Below are positions 13,322 to 21,052 of a stretch of 64,000 nt of DNA, one piece after another. Source of the stretch: Pseudomonas sp. MYb185 (GTDB taxonomy: Bacteria > Pseudomonadota > Gammaproteobacteria > Pseudomonadales > Pseudomonadaceae); contig NZ_PCQD01000010.1 in the NCBI RefSeq assembly GCF_002979975.1, positions 51,988 through 115,987 on the forward strand, given 5' to 3'. The notes beneath the pieces were generated by a model. The model saw only the letters and a list, made by a program, of their open reading frames with translations, made no database searches and had not been told where the DNA came from. Position 1 is the first letter of the stretch. Every line of letters starts with the position of its first letter. The position numbers were made by a program, and so were the translations under genes.

Positions 13322-14989
13322 ATGCTGCTGCACCTGGCGGTGAACAATTACGCGATCGTCGACCATCTCGAGCTGGAACTGGACCAGGGCATGACCGTCA
13401 TCACCGGCGAGACCGGTGCCGGCAAATCCATCATGCTCGACGCGCTGTCACTGACCCTCGGCGACCGTGCCGACAGCGGTGCGGTGCGCCCCGGCGCCGA
13501 CAAGGCGGACATCCTCGCCACCTTCGATATCAGCGACATCCCCGAAGCCGCGCAGTGGCTGGAGCAGCGCGACCTGGCCAGCGGCGAACCGCAGGTCATC
13601 CTGCGCCGGGTGGTCACCGCCGAAGGGCGCTCGCGCGCCTACATCAACGGCAGCCCCTGCCCGCAACAGGACCTCAAGGCCCTGGGCGAAATGCTGATCG
13701 ACATTCACAGCCAGCACGAACACCAGTCACTGCTGAAAACCGATACCCATCGCCGCCTGGTGGATGAATACGCCGGCGCCAGCGATCTGGCCCGCCAGGT
13801 GCAGCTGGCCGCCCAGCGCTGCCGGCAGACCGAGCAAGCCCTGAAACAGGCCAGCGATACCAACGAGGAACAGAATGCCCGCGTGCAGCTGCTCAGCTAC
13901 CAGCTGGAAGAGCTCGACAACCTGAGCCTGCAGGAAGGCGAGCTGGAGCAACTGGAAGGCGAGCAACGCCAGTTGGCCAACGCCGAACTGATCATGCAGT
14001 CCTGCCAGCAGATCATCAACATGTGCAGTGAGAGTGATGGCGGCAGCGTGCTGCAGGCGCTGACGTCGAGTCTCAGCCGCCTCGGCAGCCTGCGCGAACA
14101 CAGCCGCAGCCTGGACGAGGCCCATGACCTGCTGGCCGGCGCGCAGATCCAGGTCGAGGAAGCGGTAGGCGAGCTGACCCGCTATCTGGATCATTTCGAA
14201 GCCGACCCCCAGCGTCAGCAACAGGTCGAGGAGCGTCTTGGCGTGATCCATGATCTGGCACGCAAGCACCGGGTCAATGCCGAAGAACTTCCCGCCCTGC
14301 AGCAGCAACTGATAGACGAACTGGAAGGCATCCAGCAACTCGGCGCGGATAAGGAGCGCCTGACAGAAGAGCTGCAGGCCTACCGTGAACACTATGTGGC
14401 ACTGGCCACCCGACTGTCCGACACACGGCGCAAGGCAGGACAACGGCTGGCCAAGGCCGTGACCGGCGAAATCCAGCAGTTGGGCATGCCCGGCGGGCAG
14501 GTACAGGTGCAGCTGCATCCGTTGCCGGCAGAGCAGTATCCGCTGCAGGGCCTGGAAAATATCGAGCTGCTGGTCAGCGCCAACCCCGGCCAGCCAGCCA
14601 AGCCGCTGGCCAAGGTGGCCTCCGGAGGCGAACTGTCACGTATCAGCCTGGGCATCCAGGTGATCACCGCCCAGACTTCGCGGGTGCCCACGCTGGTATT
14701 CGACGAAGTGGATGTGGGGATTGGCGGACCGACTGCCGAGATCGTCGGCAAGCTGCTGCGCCAATTGGGGGAACGCGGCCAGGTGCTGACCGTCACCCAC
14801 CTGCCGCAGGTCGCCGCGCAGGGGCATCAGCATCTGTTCGTGCGCAAGGATCAGAAGCGCGGCTCGACCCGCACCTGTATCGACACGCTGGACCAGGAAG
14901 GTCGCGTGCACGAGGTCGCCCGCATGCTGGGCGGCGTGGATCTTACCGAAGAATCCCTGGCCCACGCCCGCAAACAGCTGGCGAGATAG
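13322..14989 (+). CDS. recN: RecN, SMC-like DNA repair ATPase
   Basis: Cohesin-like ATPase that acts at DNA double-strand breaks. The 555-residue product has an N-terminal ATPase half with Walker A GETGAGKS (about residues 28-35), a long central coiled coil rich in Gln and Glu (about 160-370), and a C-terminal half with the ABC signature region ASGGELSRISLG, Walker B VFDEVDVGIGG and the H-loop VTHLPQVAAQ. Length is normal. GGAGA precedes the ATG. An SOS-like box lies upstream, and a terminator follows that overlaps the end of convergent fur. Confidence 0.97.
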   Translation: MLLHLAVNNYAIVDHLELELDQGMTVITGETGAGKSIMLDALSLTLGDRADSGAVRPGADKADILATFDISDIPEAAQWLEQRDLASGEPQVILRRVVTAEGRSRAYINGSPCPQQDLKALGEMLIDIHSQHEHQSLLKTDTHRRLVDEYAGASDLARQVQLAAQRCRQTEQALKQASDTNEEQNARVQLLSYQLEELDNLSLQEGELEQLEGEQRQLANAELIMQSCQQIINMCSESDGGSVLQALTSSLSRLGSLREHSRSLDEAHDLLAGAQIQVEEAVGELTRYLDHFEADPQRQQQVEERLGVIHDLARKHRVNAEELPALQQQLIDELEGIQQLGADKERLTEELQAYREHYVALATRLSDTRRKAGQRLAKAVTGEIQQLGMPGGQVQVQLHPLPAEQYPLQGLENIELLVSANPGQPAKPLAKVASGGELSRISLGIQVITAQTSRVPTLVFDEVDVGIGGPTAEIVGKLLRQLGERGQVLTVTHLPQVAAQGHQHLFVRKDQKRGSTRTCIDTLDQEGRVHEVARMLGGVDLTEESLAHARKQLAR

Positions 14990-15023
14990 GGTTGGTCGGG
15001 GCGGCAATCCATCGCCCGCCCGC

Positions 15024-15050
15024 GGCACCTGGCATCAGGTGCCCTTTTTC
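15024..15050 (+). terminator. Rho-independent terminator of recN
   Basis: Stem GGCACCT (15024-15030) with AGGTGCC (15037-15043) and a six-base loop, followed by CTTTTTC on the plus strand. It lies 35 bases past the recN stop. Its right half is inside the last codons of fur on the other strand, whose lysine codons supply the T run, so one stretch of DNA serves as terminator and coding sequence. Confidence 0.8.
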
Positions 15051-15442
15051 TTCACATAGAGCACCAGGTTGTGGTCGACCATCTCGTAGCCGTGCTCCTT
15101 GACCACTTCCTGCTGACGACGCTCGATTTCCGCATCGAAGAATTCGATCACCTCGCCGGTATCGACGCACACCATATGGTCATGGTGCTCACCATCCGCC
15201 AGCTCGAATACGGCATGCCCACCGTCGAAGTTGTGGCGCACCACCAGACCGGCGGTTTCGAATTGGGTCAGAACCCGATAAACGGTTGCCAACCCAACAT
15301 CCTCGCCAGCCTCCATCAGCGACTTGTATACGTCCTCCGCGCTCATGTGGCGGTCTTCGGTATTGTCCAGCATCTGCAGGATCTTGACGCGCGGCAGGGT
15401 AACCTTGAGCCCTGCTTTACGCAGTTCTTGATTTTCAACCAT
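15035..15442 (-). CDS. fur: Fur, ferric uptake regulator
   Basis: Iron-responsive repressor of siderophore and iron-uptake genes. The 135-residue product has an N-terminal winged helix (LRKAGLKVTLPRVKIL ... GLATVYRVLTQFE) and a C-terminal dimerisation domain with the metal-binding string HHDHMVC. The second cysteine of the CxxC found in E. coli Fur is absent (VCVDTG), as in Pseudomonas Fur. The ATG at 15442 gives the family start MVENQELRKAGLK. It is divergent from bamE, the usual order. Likely targets in this window are the Fur-like boxes near 24213 and 33883. Confidence 0.98.
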   Translation of the reverse strand: MVENQELRKAGLKVTLPRVKILQMLDNTEDRHMSAEDVYKSLMEAGEDVGLATVYRVLTQFETAGLVVRHNFDGGHAVFELADGEHHDHMVCVDTGEVIEFFDAEIERRQQEVVKEHGYEMVDHNLVLYVKKKGT

Positions 15443-15536
15443 GGTCTGTTTCTCTCTCAACGCTTCGCAGCACCGGATCAGTCGGGTATGATTCAGGGCC
15501 ATTCAGCAAACTCTCGATAGTGGATGTTACCACGCG

Positions 15537-15977
15537 ATGCCAAATAGTCTGAACCGTGTCCTTTGTATCCTAGTATTATGTGCCGCCGGCGCCAGTATTT
15601 CCGGTTGCGGCTTCCCCGGGGTGTACAAGATCGATGTCCAGCAGGGCAACGTCGTCACCCAGGAGATGATCGACCAGCTGCGTCCCGGCATGACTACCCG
15701 CCAGGTGCGCTTCATCATGGGCACCCCCCTGATCCAGGATACCTTCGAACCCAACCGCTGGGATTACCTGTACAGCATGAAGGCCGGGCACAACCCGCGC
15801 GAGCAGGAGCGGATCAGCCTGGTGTTCGAAGACGATCGTCTGGTCGGTCTGGCCGGCGACTTCACCCCCGGCACCAGCCGCGACGAGGCGATCATGGGTG
15901 GCGCAAGCGAGCCGGATCCGGCCGCCAGCAGCTATCCGGTGGACCTGGGCGCCCCTCTCGGCACCGGCGAAGAATAA
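15537..15977 (+). CDS. bamE: BamE (OmlA), outer-membrane assembly lipoprotein
   Basis: Small lipoprotein of the BAM complex that inserts beta-barrel proteins into the outer membrane. The 146-residue product has a lipobox (ISGC) after a short signal, and the SmpA/OmlA signature: [30 protein letters not shown] followed by [12 protein letters not shown]. The C-terminal tail is acidic and low in complexity. It is divergent from fur, an arrangement described for omlA/fur in Pseudomonas and Xanthomonas, where both share a promoter region. Confidence 0.95.
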   Translation: MPNSLNRVLCILVLCAAGASISGCGFPGVYKIDVQQGNVVTQEMIDQLRPGMTTRQVRFIMGTPLIQDTFEPNRWDYLYSMKAGHNPREQERISLVFEDDRLVGLAGDFTPGTSRDEAIMGGASEPDPAASSYPVDLGAPLGTGEE

Positions 15978-15984
15978 GCCTCAA

Positions 15985-16002
15985 GGCGGAGTCCGCTCCG
16001 CC
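15985..16002. terminator. Hairpin between convergent bamE and rnfH
   Basis: Stem GGCGGAG (15985-15991) with CTCCGCC (15996-16002) and a four-base loop. It lies between the bamE stop and the rnfH stop. There is no T run on either side, so intrinsic termination would be weak; it may serve both convergent genes. Confidence 0.5.
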
Positions 16003-16013
16003 AACTGCCAGTC

Positions 16014-16313
16014 TCACTCGCCCTTGGCCTTGGCGGCCCGCTGCTTGCGGGCTTCCTTCGGGTCGGCAATCAGTGGCCGGTAGATCTCCACCCGCTCGCC
16101 CTGCAGCAATACCCGCTCTCCCGGCTTGGCCACCAACTTACCGAATACGCCCATGGCGCTGCCGTCGATATCCAACCCGGGAAAATGATCGGCAATGTGC
16201 GACAGGTGCGCCGCCTCAAGCGCGGTGGTACCGGCCGGCACGGTGAGGCGGATGATGCGCTGCCTGTCCGGCAAGGCATAGGCCACCTCCACGCTGATAC
16301 CCTCGTCAACCAC
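16014..16313 (-). CDS. rnfH: RnfH family ubiquitin-like protein
   Basis: A protein of 99 residues with the beta-grasp RnfH/UPF0125 fold: ISVEVAYALPDRQRIIRLTVPAGTTALEAA, GVFGKLVAKPGERVLLQGERVEIYRPLIADPKEARKQRA in pieces, ending in a basic tail. Its molecular role is poorly defined; it has been discussed as part of a toxin-antitoxin-like pair with RatA, or as related to Rnf electron transport. The start is probably the GTG at 16313, which overlaps the ratA stop region and has AGGA upstream, so it is translationally coupled to ratA. Confidence 0.88.
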   Translation of the reverse strand: MVDEGISVEVAYALPDRQRIIRLTVPAGTTALEAAHLSHIADHFPGLDIDGSAMGVFGKLVAKPGERVLLQGERVEIYRPLIADPKEARKQRAAKAKGE

Positions 16314-16740
16314 CGTACAGTTCCTGGGCACGCTTGGAGAAGGCCTCCACCATGGTGTTGGCGGCATGGTTGAACAGCGGCCCCAAGGTGGCGCGCACCA
16401 GGGCCCCGGAGTAGTTGAACTTGAGATCCAGGGTGATCTTGCACGCCTGCTCGCTCAAGGCCTGAAACTCCCAGACCCCATGCAGTTCGGTGAAAGGCCC
16501 ATCCTCCAGACGCATGTCGATGCGCTTGCCGGGCACCAGCTCATTGCGTGTGGTGAAGCTCTGATGCAGACCGGCCTTGCCAACGGTCAGGCGTGCACGC
16601 ATCAATTCGTCAGTCTCACTGATGATTTCCGCCTTGGTGCACCAGGGCAGAAACTCGGGGTAATGCTCGACCCGGTTGACCAGATCGAATAGACGCTCCG
16701 CCGGAAAAGGCAGCAGAGCCGAACGCTTGATATGCGTCAT
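16306..16740 (-). CDS. ratA: RatA / Coq10 family START-domain protein
   Basis: A 144-residue START-fold protein (MTHIKRSALLPFPAERLFDLVNRVEHYPEFLPWC...), the bacterial relative of Coq10. In E. coli RatA has been reported to bind 50S subunits and block 70S assembly when overproduced; Coq10 homologues bind ubiquinone. The motif VEHYPEFLPWC and the C-terminal amphipathic helix NHAANTMVEAFSKRAQELYG are both present. It is divergent from smpB and overlaps rnfH, the conserved pair. Which of the two proposed roles applies here cannot be told from sequence. Confidence 0.92.
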   Translation of the reverse strand: MTHIKRSALLPFPAERLFDLVNRVEHYPEFLPWCTKAEIISETDELMRARLTVGKAGLHQSFTTRNELVPGKRIDMRLEDGPFTELHGVWEFQALSEQACKITLDLKFNYSGALVRATLGPLFNHAANTMVEAFSKRAQELYGG

Positions 16741-16941
16741 AGATTATTCACTTGAACAGTTCAGTTATGAAAATCGTCCCAGTCCCCTGGACGCGACATA
16801 GCCTACCAGCGAACAGACCATCGGGAACAGGCGCAATTTTTCGCTTCCACCTCAGCCGTCAGAGCCACCAGCACGGCGCTAACAACCATGATAGTCGCTG
16901 CCAGCCCGCGATCAGAGATAGCCGAACCCAGTGCCACCCCC

Positions 16942-16947
16942 TATAAT
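16942..16947 (+). promoter_or_regulatory. -10 element just before smpB
   Basis: A perfect TATAAT ends ten bases before the smpB ATG at 16957. If used, the transcript would begin within a few bases of the start codon, giving a leaderless or nearly leaderless mRNA; no Shine-Dalgarno sequence is visible before smpB, which agrees with this. Confidence 0.55.
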
Positions 16948-16956
16948 ACGCCGCCT

Positions 16957-17439
16957 ATGAGCAAGCAAAAGAAACCACAGGCCAACAGCGGTACCATCGC
17001 GCTGAACAAACGGGCCAAGCACGAATACTTTATCGAAGATCGCTTCGAGGCTGGCATCGCCCTGGCCGGATGGGAAGTGAAGAGCCTGCGCGCCGGTAAA
17101 GCCCAACTGGTCGACAGTTATATCCTGCTGAAAAACGGTGAGGCGTTTCTGCTCGGCGCCCACATCACCCCGCTGACAACCGCCAGCACTCACGTGATTG
17201 CCGACCCCACCCGCACCCGCAAACTGCTGCTGAACGCCCGTGAGCTGGACAAGCTGATCACCGGCGTCGAGCAGAAGGGCTACAGCTGCGTACCCATCGC
17301 CCTGTACTGGAAAAAGCACCTGGTCAAATGCGAAATCGCGCTGGTCAAGGGCAAGAAGGACTATGACAAGCGCGAAACCGAGAAGAACCGCGACTGGGAT
17401 CGGGAGAAGCAGCGCCTGGTCCGCGAGAGCAACCGCTGA
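16957..17439 (+). CDS. smpB: SmpB, tmRNA-binding protein
   Basis: Binds tmRNA and delivers it to stalled ribosomes in trans-translation. The 160-residue product has the OB-fold core ([33 protein letters not shown] in pieces, [18 protein letters not shown]) and the basic C-terminal tail ([23 protein letters not shown]) that enters the ribosome. The ATG at 16957 gives the family start MSKQKKP. It lies directly upstream of ssrA, so both components of the rescue system are neighbours. Confidence 0.97.
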   Translation: MSKQKKPQANSGTIALNKRAKHEYFIEDRFEAGIALAGWEVKSLRAGKAQLVDSYILLKNGEAFLLGAHITPLTTASTHVIADPTRTRKLLLNARELDKLITGVEQKGYSCVPIALYWKKHLVKCEIALVKGKKDYDKRETEKNRDWDREKQRLVRESNR

Positions 17440-17507
17440 AGGGCCGCTGTACGCCGGGGAACCTTTGGCGTAGAATGGCGTCTGATTCACCGAGTACCAA
17501 TGGTTTT

Positions 17508-17864
17508 GGGGCCGATTAGGATTCGACGACGGTTACAAAGCTTGAGGGGCATGCCGAGTTGGTAACAGAACTCGTAAATCCACTGTTGCAAACTAATAGT
17601 TGCCAACGACGACAACTACGCCCTAGCAGCCTAAGCGCCGCTAGCAGCCTCTAGGGGATGCCTGTAAACCCGAAGATCTGGCTGTCATATAGAACAGGAT
17701 CGCCGCCAAGTTCGCTGTAGACGTAACGGCTAAAACTTATACAGCTCGCTCCAAGCGCCCTGCCACTCGGGCCGCGAGGAGTTAACTAAATAGAGATGGC
17801 TACGCATGTAGAACCGATAGTGGCGGACTGGCGGACGGGGGTTCAAATCCCCCCGGCTCCACCA
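17508..17864 (+). ncRNA. ssrA: tmRNA (ssrA)
   Basis: Rescues stalled ribosomes by acting as tRNA-Ala and then as mRNA for a degradation tag. The 5' end GGGGCCGATTAGGATTCGACG and the 3' end with a T-arm GGTTCAAATCC, GGCTCC and encoded ACCA pair to form the tRNA-like part. The internal reading frame at 17602-17634 encodes ANDDNYALAA and a TAA stop, the tag known from P. aeruginosa. The length of 357 bases is normal for a one-piece tmRNA. A TAGAAT at 17471 may be its -10 box. A terminator follows 12 bases after the CCA. Confidence 0.97.
17602..17634 (+). other. tmRNA tag-peptide reading frame
   Basis: Ten codons plus TAA within ssrA, encoding ANDDNYALAA. The resume codon is GCC (alanine). The C-terminal LAA is the ClpXP recognition signal. 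Confidence 0.95.
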
Positions 17865-17875
17865 AACAAGCATCT

Positions 17876-17901
17876 AAAGACGCCTTCGGGCGTCTTTTTT
17901 T
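17876..17901 (+). terminator. Rho-independent terminator of ssrA
   Basis: Stem AAAGACGCC (17876-17884) with GGCGTCTTT (17889-17897), a TTCG tetraloop, and a run of T to 17901. The UUCG-type loop makes this a very stable terminator. It lies just past the tmRNA 3' end and separates ssrA from the Fic gene. Confidence 0.95.
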
Positions 17902-17977
17902 GTGTCCGAAACCCTACCACTCGACTACATTTCTGAAGACTCATTACTTCCATGATTTGAAACGTCAGGACGACAGA

Positions 17978-19003
17978 ATGAGATACCAGCCGCCCTATAG
18001 CATCACGCCGGCGATAATGAATCTGGTCTCTGAAATCAGTGAACTCATTGGTCGTTACAGTGCCCAGACTGAAGGTAACCTGACACCTTATCTGCGTCGC
18101 GAAAATCGCATTCGAACCATTCAGGCCTCCCTGGCCATCGAGAACAACACACTGTCTGTGGAGCAGGTAACTGCCGTAGTTGAAGGCAAGCGGGTATTGG
18201 GCCACCCCCGCGAGATTCAGGAAGTACGCAATGCTTTCACCACCTACGACGCCATGGAGGCATGGGACGCCGCTGCCGAATGCGATCTGCTGGCAGCACA
18301 CCAATCACTGATGCACGGACTGGTCGATGATGCGGGACGCTACCGCTCCGGCGGGGTAGGTATTTTCAGGGGGGAAGCATTGCTACACATGGCCCCACCC
18401 GCCACCCAGATCCCGCGACTGATGGCTGACTTGCTGCAATGGCTCTCAGCTACGGATGAACATCCGCTGGTAGCCAGTTGCGTCTTCCACTATGAGTTCG
18501 AGTTCATTCACCCCTTTGCCGATGGCAACGGCAGAATGGGCCGGTTGTGGCAAACGCTGATTTTGCGCCAGTGGAAGCCGCTGCTCGCCTATCTGCCAGT
18601 AGAAACGGTCATCCGTCAGCGCCAAGGAGACTATTATTGCGCACTGGCCAAGTCCGACCGCCTCGCAGACGCCACCCCGTTCATCGAATTCATGCTGCAG
18701 GCACTACATGATGCGCTTGGTGAAGCAGCAGCAAGCGACCAAGTAAGCGACCAAGTAAGCGACCAAGTGGCAGTGCTGATCTCGACTCTGGAACAGGCCG
18801 AGCTCACCGCCAACCATCTGATGCAGGCGCTGGGGCTTTCGCACCGTGCCACTTTCCGCAGCAACTACCTGAACCCAGCGCTGCAAGGGGGCTGGATCGA
18901 GCGCACCCAACCCGATGCTCCACGCAGTCCGACCCAGCGTTACCGATTGAGCGCCAGGGGCAAACGCTGGCTGCTGCGCAGACGCACCACCAGCTCGCCC
19001 TGA
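17978..19003 (+). CDS. Fic family protein with built-in inhibitory motif
   Basis: Fic enzymes transfer AMP (or another nucleotide group) onto hydroxyl side chains of target proteins. The 341-residue product has the complete active-site motif HPFADGNGRMGR (from residue 178) and an N-terminal inhibitory motif SLAIEN at 51-56, which fits (S/T)xxxE(G/N), so it should be a class II, self-inhibited Fic. After the Fic core come three tandem SDQV repeats and a C-terminal winged-helix-like region (TANHLMQALGLSHRATFRSNYLNPAL) ending in a basic tail, an architecture seen in other Fic proteins. The ATG at 17978 has AGGA upstream. No separate antitoxin gene is present. It is the first gene after ssrA, where conserved gene order stops. 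Confidence 0.9.
   Translation: MRYQPPYSITPAIMNLVSEISELIGRYSAQTEGNLTPYLRRENRIRTIQASLAIENNTLSVEQVTAVVEGKRVLGHPREIQEVRNAFTTYDAMEAWDAAAECDLLAAHQSLMHGLVDDAGRYRSGGVGIFRGEALLHMAPPATQIPRLMADLLQWLSATDEHPLVASCVFHYEFEFIHPFADGNGRMGRLWQTLILRQWKPLLAYLPVETVIRQRQGDYYCALAKSDRLADATPFIEFMLQALHDALGEAAASDQVSDQVSDQVAVLISTLEQAELTANHLMQALGLSHRATFRSNYLNPALQGGWIERTQPDAPRSPTQRYRLSARGKRWLLRRRTTSSP
18734..18769 (+). repeat. 12-base tandem repeat inside the Fic gene
   Basis: Three copies of AGCGACCAAGTA (last base of the third copy differs: G), encoding SDQVSDQVSDQV. In-frame repeat units between Fic core and winged helix vary in number among homologues, and exact DNA repeats like these can expand or contract by slippage without breaking the frame. 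Confidence 0.9.
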
Positions 19004-19259
19004 ACCAGGCTATCCCACGGCATTCGCGGGAATTCATCGATACCCTACACCTGGCTATGCCGGGTCAGTTCCCCAGTATCTCCCTCCGCCTCTGCCGTCT
19101 GCCAATTCGCGGTCAGGGCCATCTCCAGTTGCTGTGGCCATGCCAGAGGTACCGGTACAATGTGGCTGACGCGCGACGGCTTGGTCCTTGATGGGTACCG
19201 GCGGTGGGCGCAGGGGCTGGGGTGATTGAGCGCCGGGGGGGCTTTCGTTTCTGGCAGGA
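19004..19259. other. Intergenic region after the Fic gene
   Basis: About 256 bases between convergent genes. The complement has an open stretch of some 60 codons that ends at a TAG near 19047 (ending ...GELTRHSQV), read roughly from 19230. It has no start codon or ribosome-binding site that I can support, so it could be a remnant 3' end of a lost gene or chance. No integrase or attachment-site repeat is visible. Confidence 0.4.
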
Positions 19260-20297
19260 CTACGGTCGAGTAGAGCTGGCAGGAACGCCCGGCGACAGCT
19301 CCCGCAGGGTAAAATCCCTGATCATTTCCTCCACCGCTGCATCCATCGCGGCGGCTTTCTGTGCCAGCGCCTGCTCAAGGAACCGTTGTCTAGCGGCCTT
19401 GTCTTCATCCAGCATGGCACGCAGCTCCGCCTCGAACTCTTCACGGTTGAAGTACTCGTCGATGGTGATCACCGCTCCGTCAACCAGTACCCAGGTCACC
19501 ACGCCACCGACCACACCGCAGGCCACCGCAACCGGTCCGGCCCAGGCACAGGCCAGGGCCGAAGCCCCTGCCCCGGCCAGCGCACTGCCTCCTTTCGCTG
19601 CGCCTTTCGCCGCAGCCTTGGCGGCTACCTTCGCCGCCAGTGTCTTGCCGGCGGCGGCTGAGGCTGCCTTCAAGGAACTGGCCACGACGGCGGCACTGGC
19701 AGCAGAGGCCAGGGGCACCGTTATGACGGCGCGGTTCTGGGCATCCTGCAACACCGCCAGGGTCATCCTTCCCAGCGGTAACTCAATCTGGTGCTGCGGC
19801 AGGACGCTGGCTATCTCGGCATTCAGAATGTTGCTATAAGCATCGGCATAGCCTTGGTCGATCAGCCCGGCAACGCTAGCCAGGCGCTGCTCCAGACCGC
19901 CAAACACCCGTGCATGCAGCGCATCGCCCATGTTTCCCATGGCGGCGGCCCCCAGCTCCATGTACTCGCCTGCTACGGAATAATGGAAGTCCGCATAGCC
20001 CTCGATGGCGGCATAGGCTGGCTCATAAGCCTTGTCCAGCAGGATGCCTATATCCGGCCTGACGACCGCTTCGGCCTTGGTGGCGACGTTGCTGAGTACC
20101 CTTTCCAGGGTGGTAGCAGGCACTTCATGGGGCACGGGGGCCGGCTCGGGTAAACGCCATACACCGATCAGGGCAATCACCAGCGTCGCCACCACCAACA
20201 CCAGCAGGGTCAGCCAGAACACCCGTAGCGCCAGACCGCTGGCCGGCGGCAAGGTAACCTGTTGCTGCGTGAGGTTATCCATCGGTGTGTAGGTCAT
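19260..20297 (-). CDS. Membrane protein with Gly/Ala-rich hydrophobic segment, unknown function
   Basis: A 345-residue protein I do not recognise. It has one N-terminal membrane segment (about 24-47, FWLTLLVLVVATLVIALIGVW), a long soluble middle (about 55-190), then a strongly Ala/Gly-rich stretch (about 195-275) with repeated AAKAAAKGAAKGG-like lysine spacing followed by a glycine-zipper-like hydrophobic segment (GPVAVACGVVGGVVTWVLVDGAV), and a charged helical C-terminus. The pattern resembles proteins that insert or oligomerise in membranes, but this is only inference. It overlaps the stop of the upstream gene by four bases, so it is the last of three coupled genes. Confidence 0.75.
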   Translation of the reverse strand: MTYTPMDNLTQQQVTLPPASGLALRVFWLTLLVLVVATLVIALIGVWRLPEPAPVPHEVPATTLERVLSNVATKAEAVVRPDIGILLDKAYEPAYAAIEGYADFHYSVAGEYMELGAAAMGNMGDALHARVFGGLEQRLASVAGLIDQGYADAYSNILNAEIASVLPQHQIELPLGRMTLAVLQDAQNRAVITVPLASAASAAVVASSLKAASAAAGKTLAAKVAAKAAAKGAAKGGSALAGAGASALACAWAGPVAVACGVVGGVVTWVLVDGAVITIDEYFNREEFEAELRAMLDEDKAARQRFLEQALAQKAAAMDAAVEEMIRDFTLRELSPGVPASSTRP

Positions 20298-21052
20298 GGG
20301 TTATTCCGGTCAGTCAGCCTTTGCACAAATGCAACCAGAATCACACTGGCCCGCGCCATCATAAAGCTGAACAGGGCGGCATCCACGCTGAACAGCACTG
20401 GCAGCCAACGGGAGTTGTTCATTTGCACCACCAACCAGAGTTTAGCTGCCTCATAGGCATACAGTGGTGCGAGTAGCTCGGCAATCCAACCCCGGCGCAC
20501 CGGCAGCATCTGCATGCCCTGCATGGCGGCTTCGGACAGGCTGGTGGCAGCGCGGATTGCGCCGGGATACGCAACCAGATTCAGGTTCGCCCAGGCAATG
20601 ACAGGAAGAAACGACAGTGCGGCCAGCCAGGTGCTTATGCTAATGGCGCTGGCACAGAGGAAGGGGCGCTGAAAATGTCTCAGCAGTCGGGACTGCACAC
20701 CGACAAATACTGCACCGGCAACCAGACCCAGCATGATGAACATGGCTGCCTGCAGGGGGCTGACCGTCAGGGCCTTCCATGCCAGCAAGGGAACCGCGAG
20801 CAGCACGAATAGCATGGCGCCCAGTATCGCCCTGAACCTGCCGGTCAGGATGCCGAGCAACGGAGACTCCGGTCGTATTGCGGCGCGCATTCGCGCCTGA
20901 TGCAGCTCCAGACTTGGTCGCAGATGACCGAGAAACAGCATGACGGCCAGCGGCACCAGCGCCAGCACGGCCCAATCGCTCAACGCATAGACGCTACGCC
21001 ACAGGTAGAGTGACAGGCCAAAAGCCGCGACGGCAGCACTTATCTGCCTCAT
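20294..21052 (-). CDS. Polytopic membrane protein of unknown function
   Basis: A protein of about 252 residues with roughly six hydrophobic segments (for example WAVLALVPLAVMLFLG, AILGAMLFVLLAVPLLAW and AAMFIMLGLVAGAVFVGV) and no recognised domain. The ATG at 21052 overlaps the stop codon of the metallopeptidase gene (ATGA), so translation is coupled; an ATG at 21076 would extend into that gene. The downstream 345-residue membrane gene overlaps its end by four bases. The three genes therefore form one transcription unit and probably act together, but the role is unknown. Confidence 0.75.
   Translation of the reverse strand: MRQISAAVAAFGLSLYLWRSVYALSDWAVLALVPLAVMLFLGHLRPSLELHQARMRAAIRPESPLLGILTGRFRAILGAMLFVLLAVPLLAWKALTVSPLQAAMFIMLGLVAGAVFVGVQSRLLRHFQRPFLCASAISISTWLAALSFLPVIAWANLNLVAYPGAIRAATSLSEAAMQGMQMLPVRRGWIAELLAPLYAYEAAKLWLVVQMNNSRWLPVLFSVDAALFSFMMARASVILVAFVQRLTDRNNP

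Noticed and set aside
17860..19260. Integrative element with integrase at ssrA
   Set aside because: No integrase, excisionase or second copy of the tmRNA 3' end was seen in the window.
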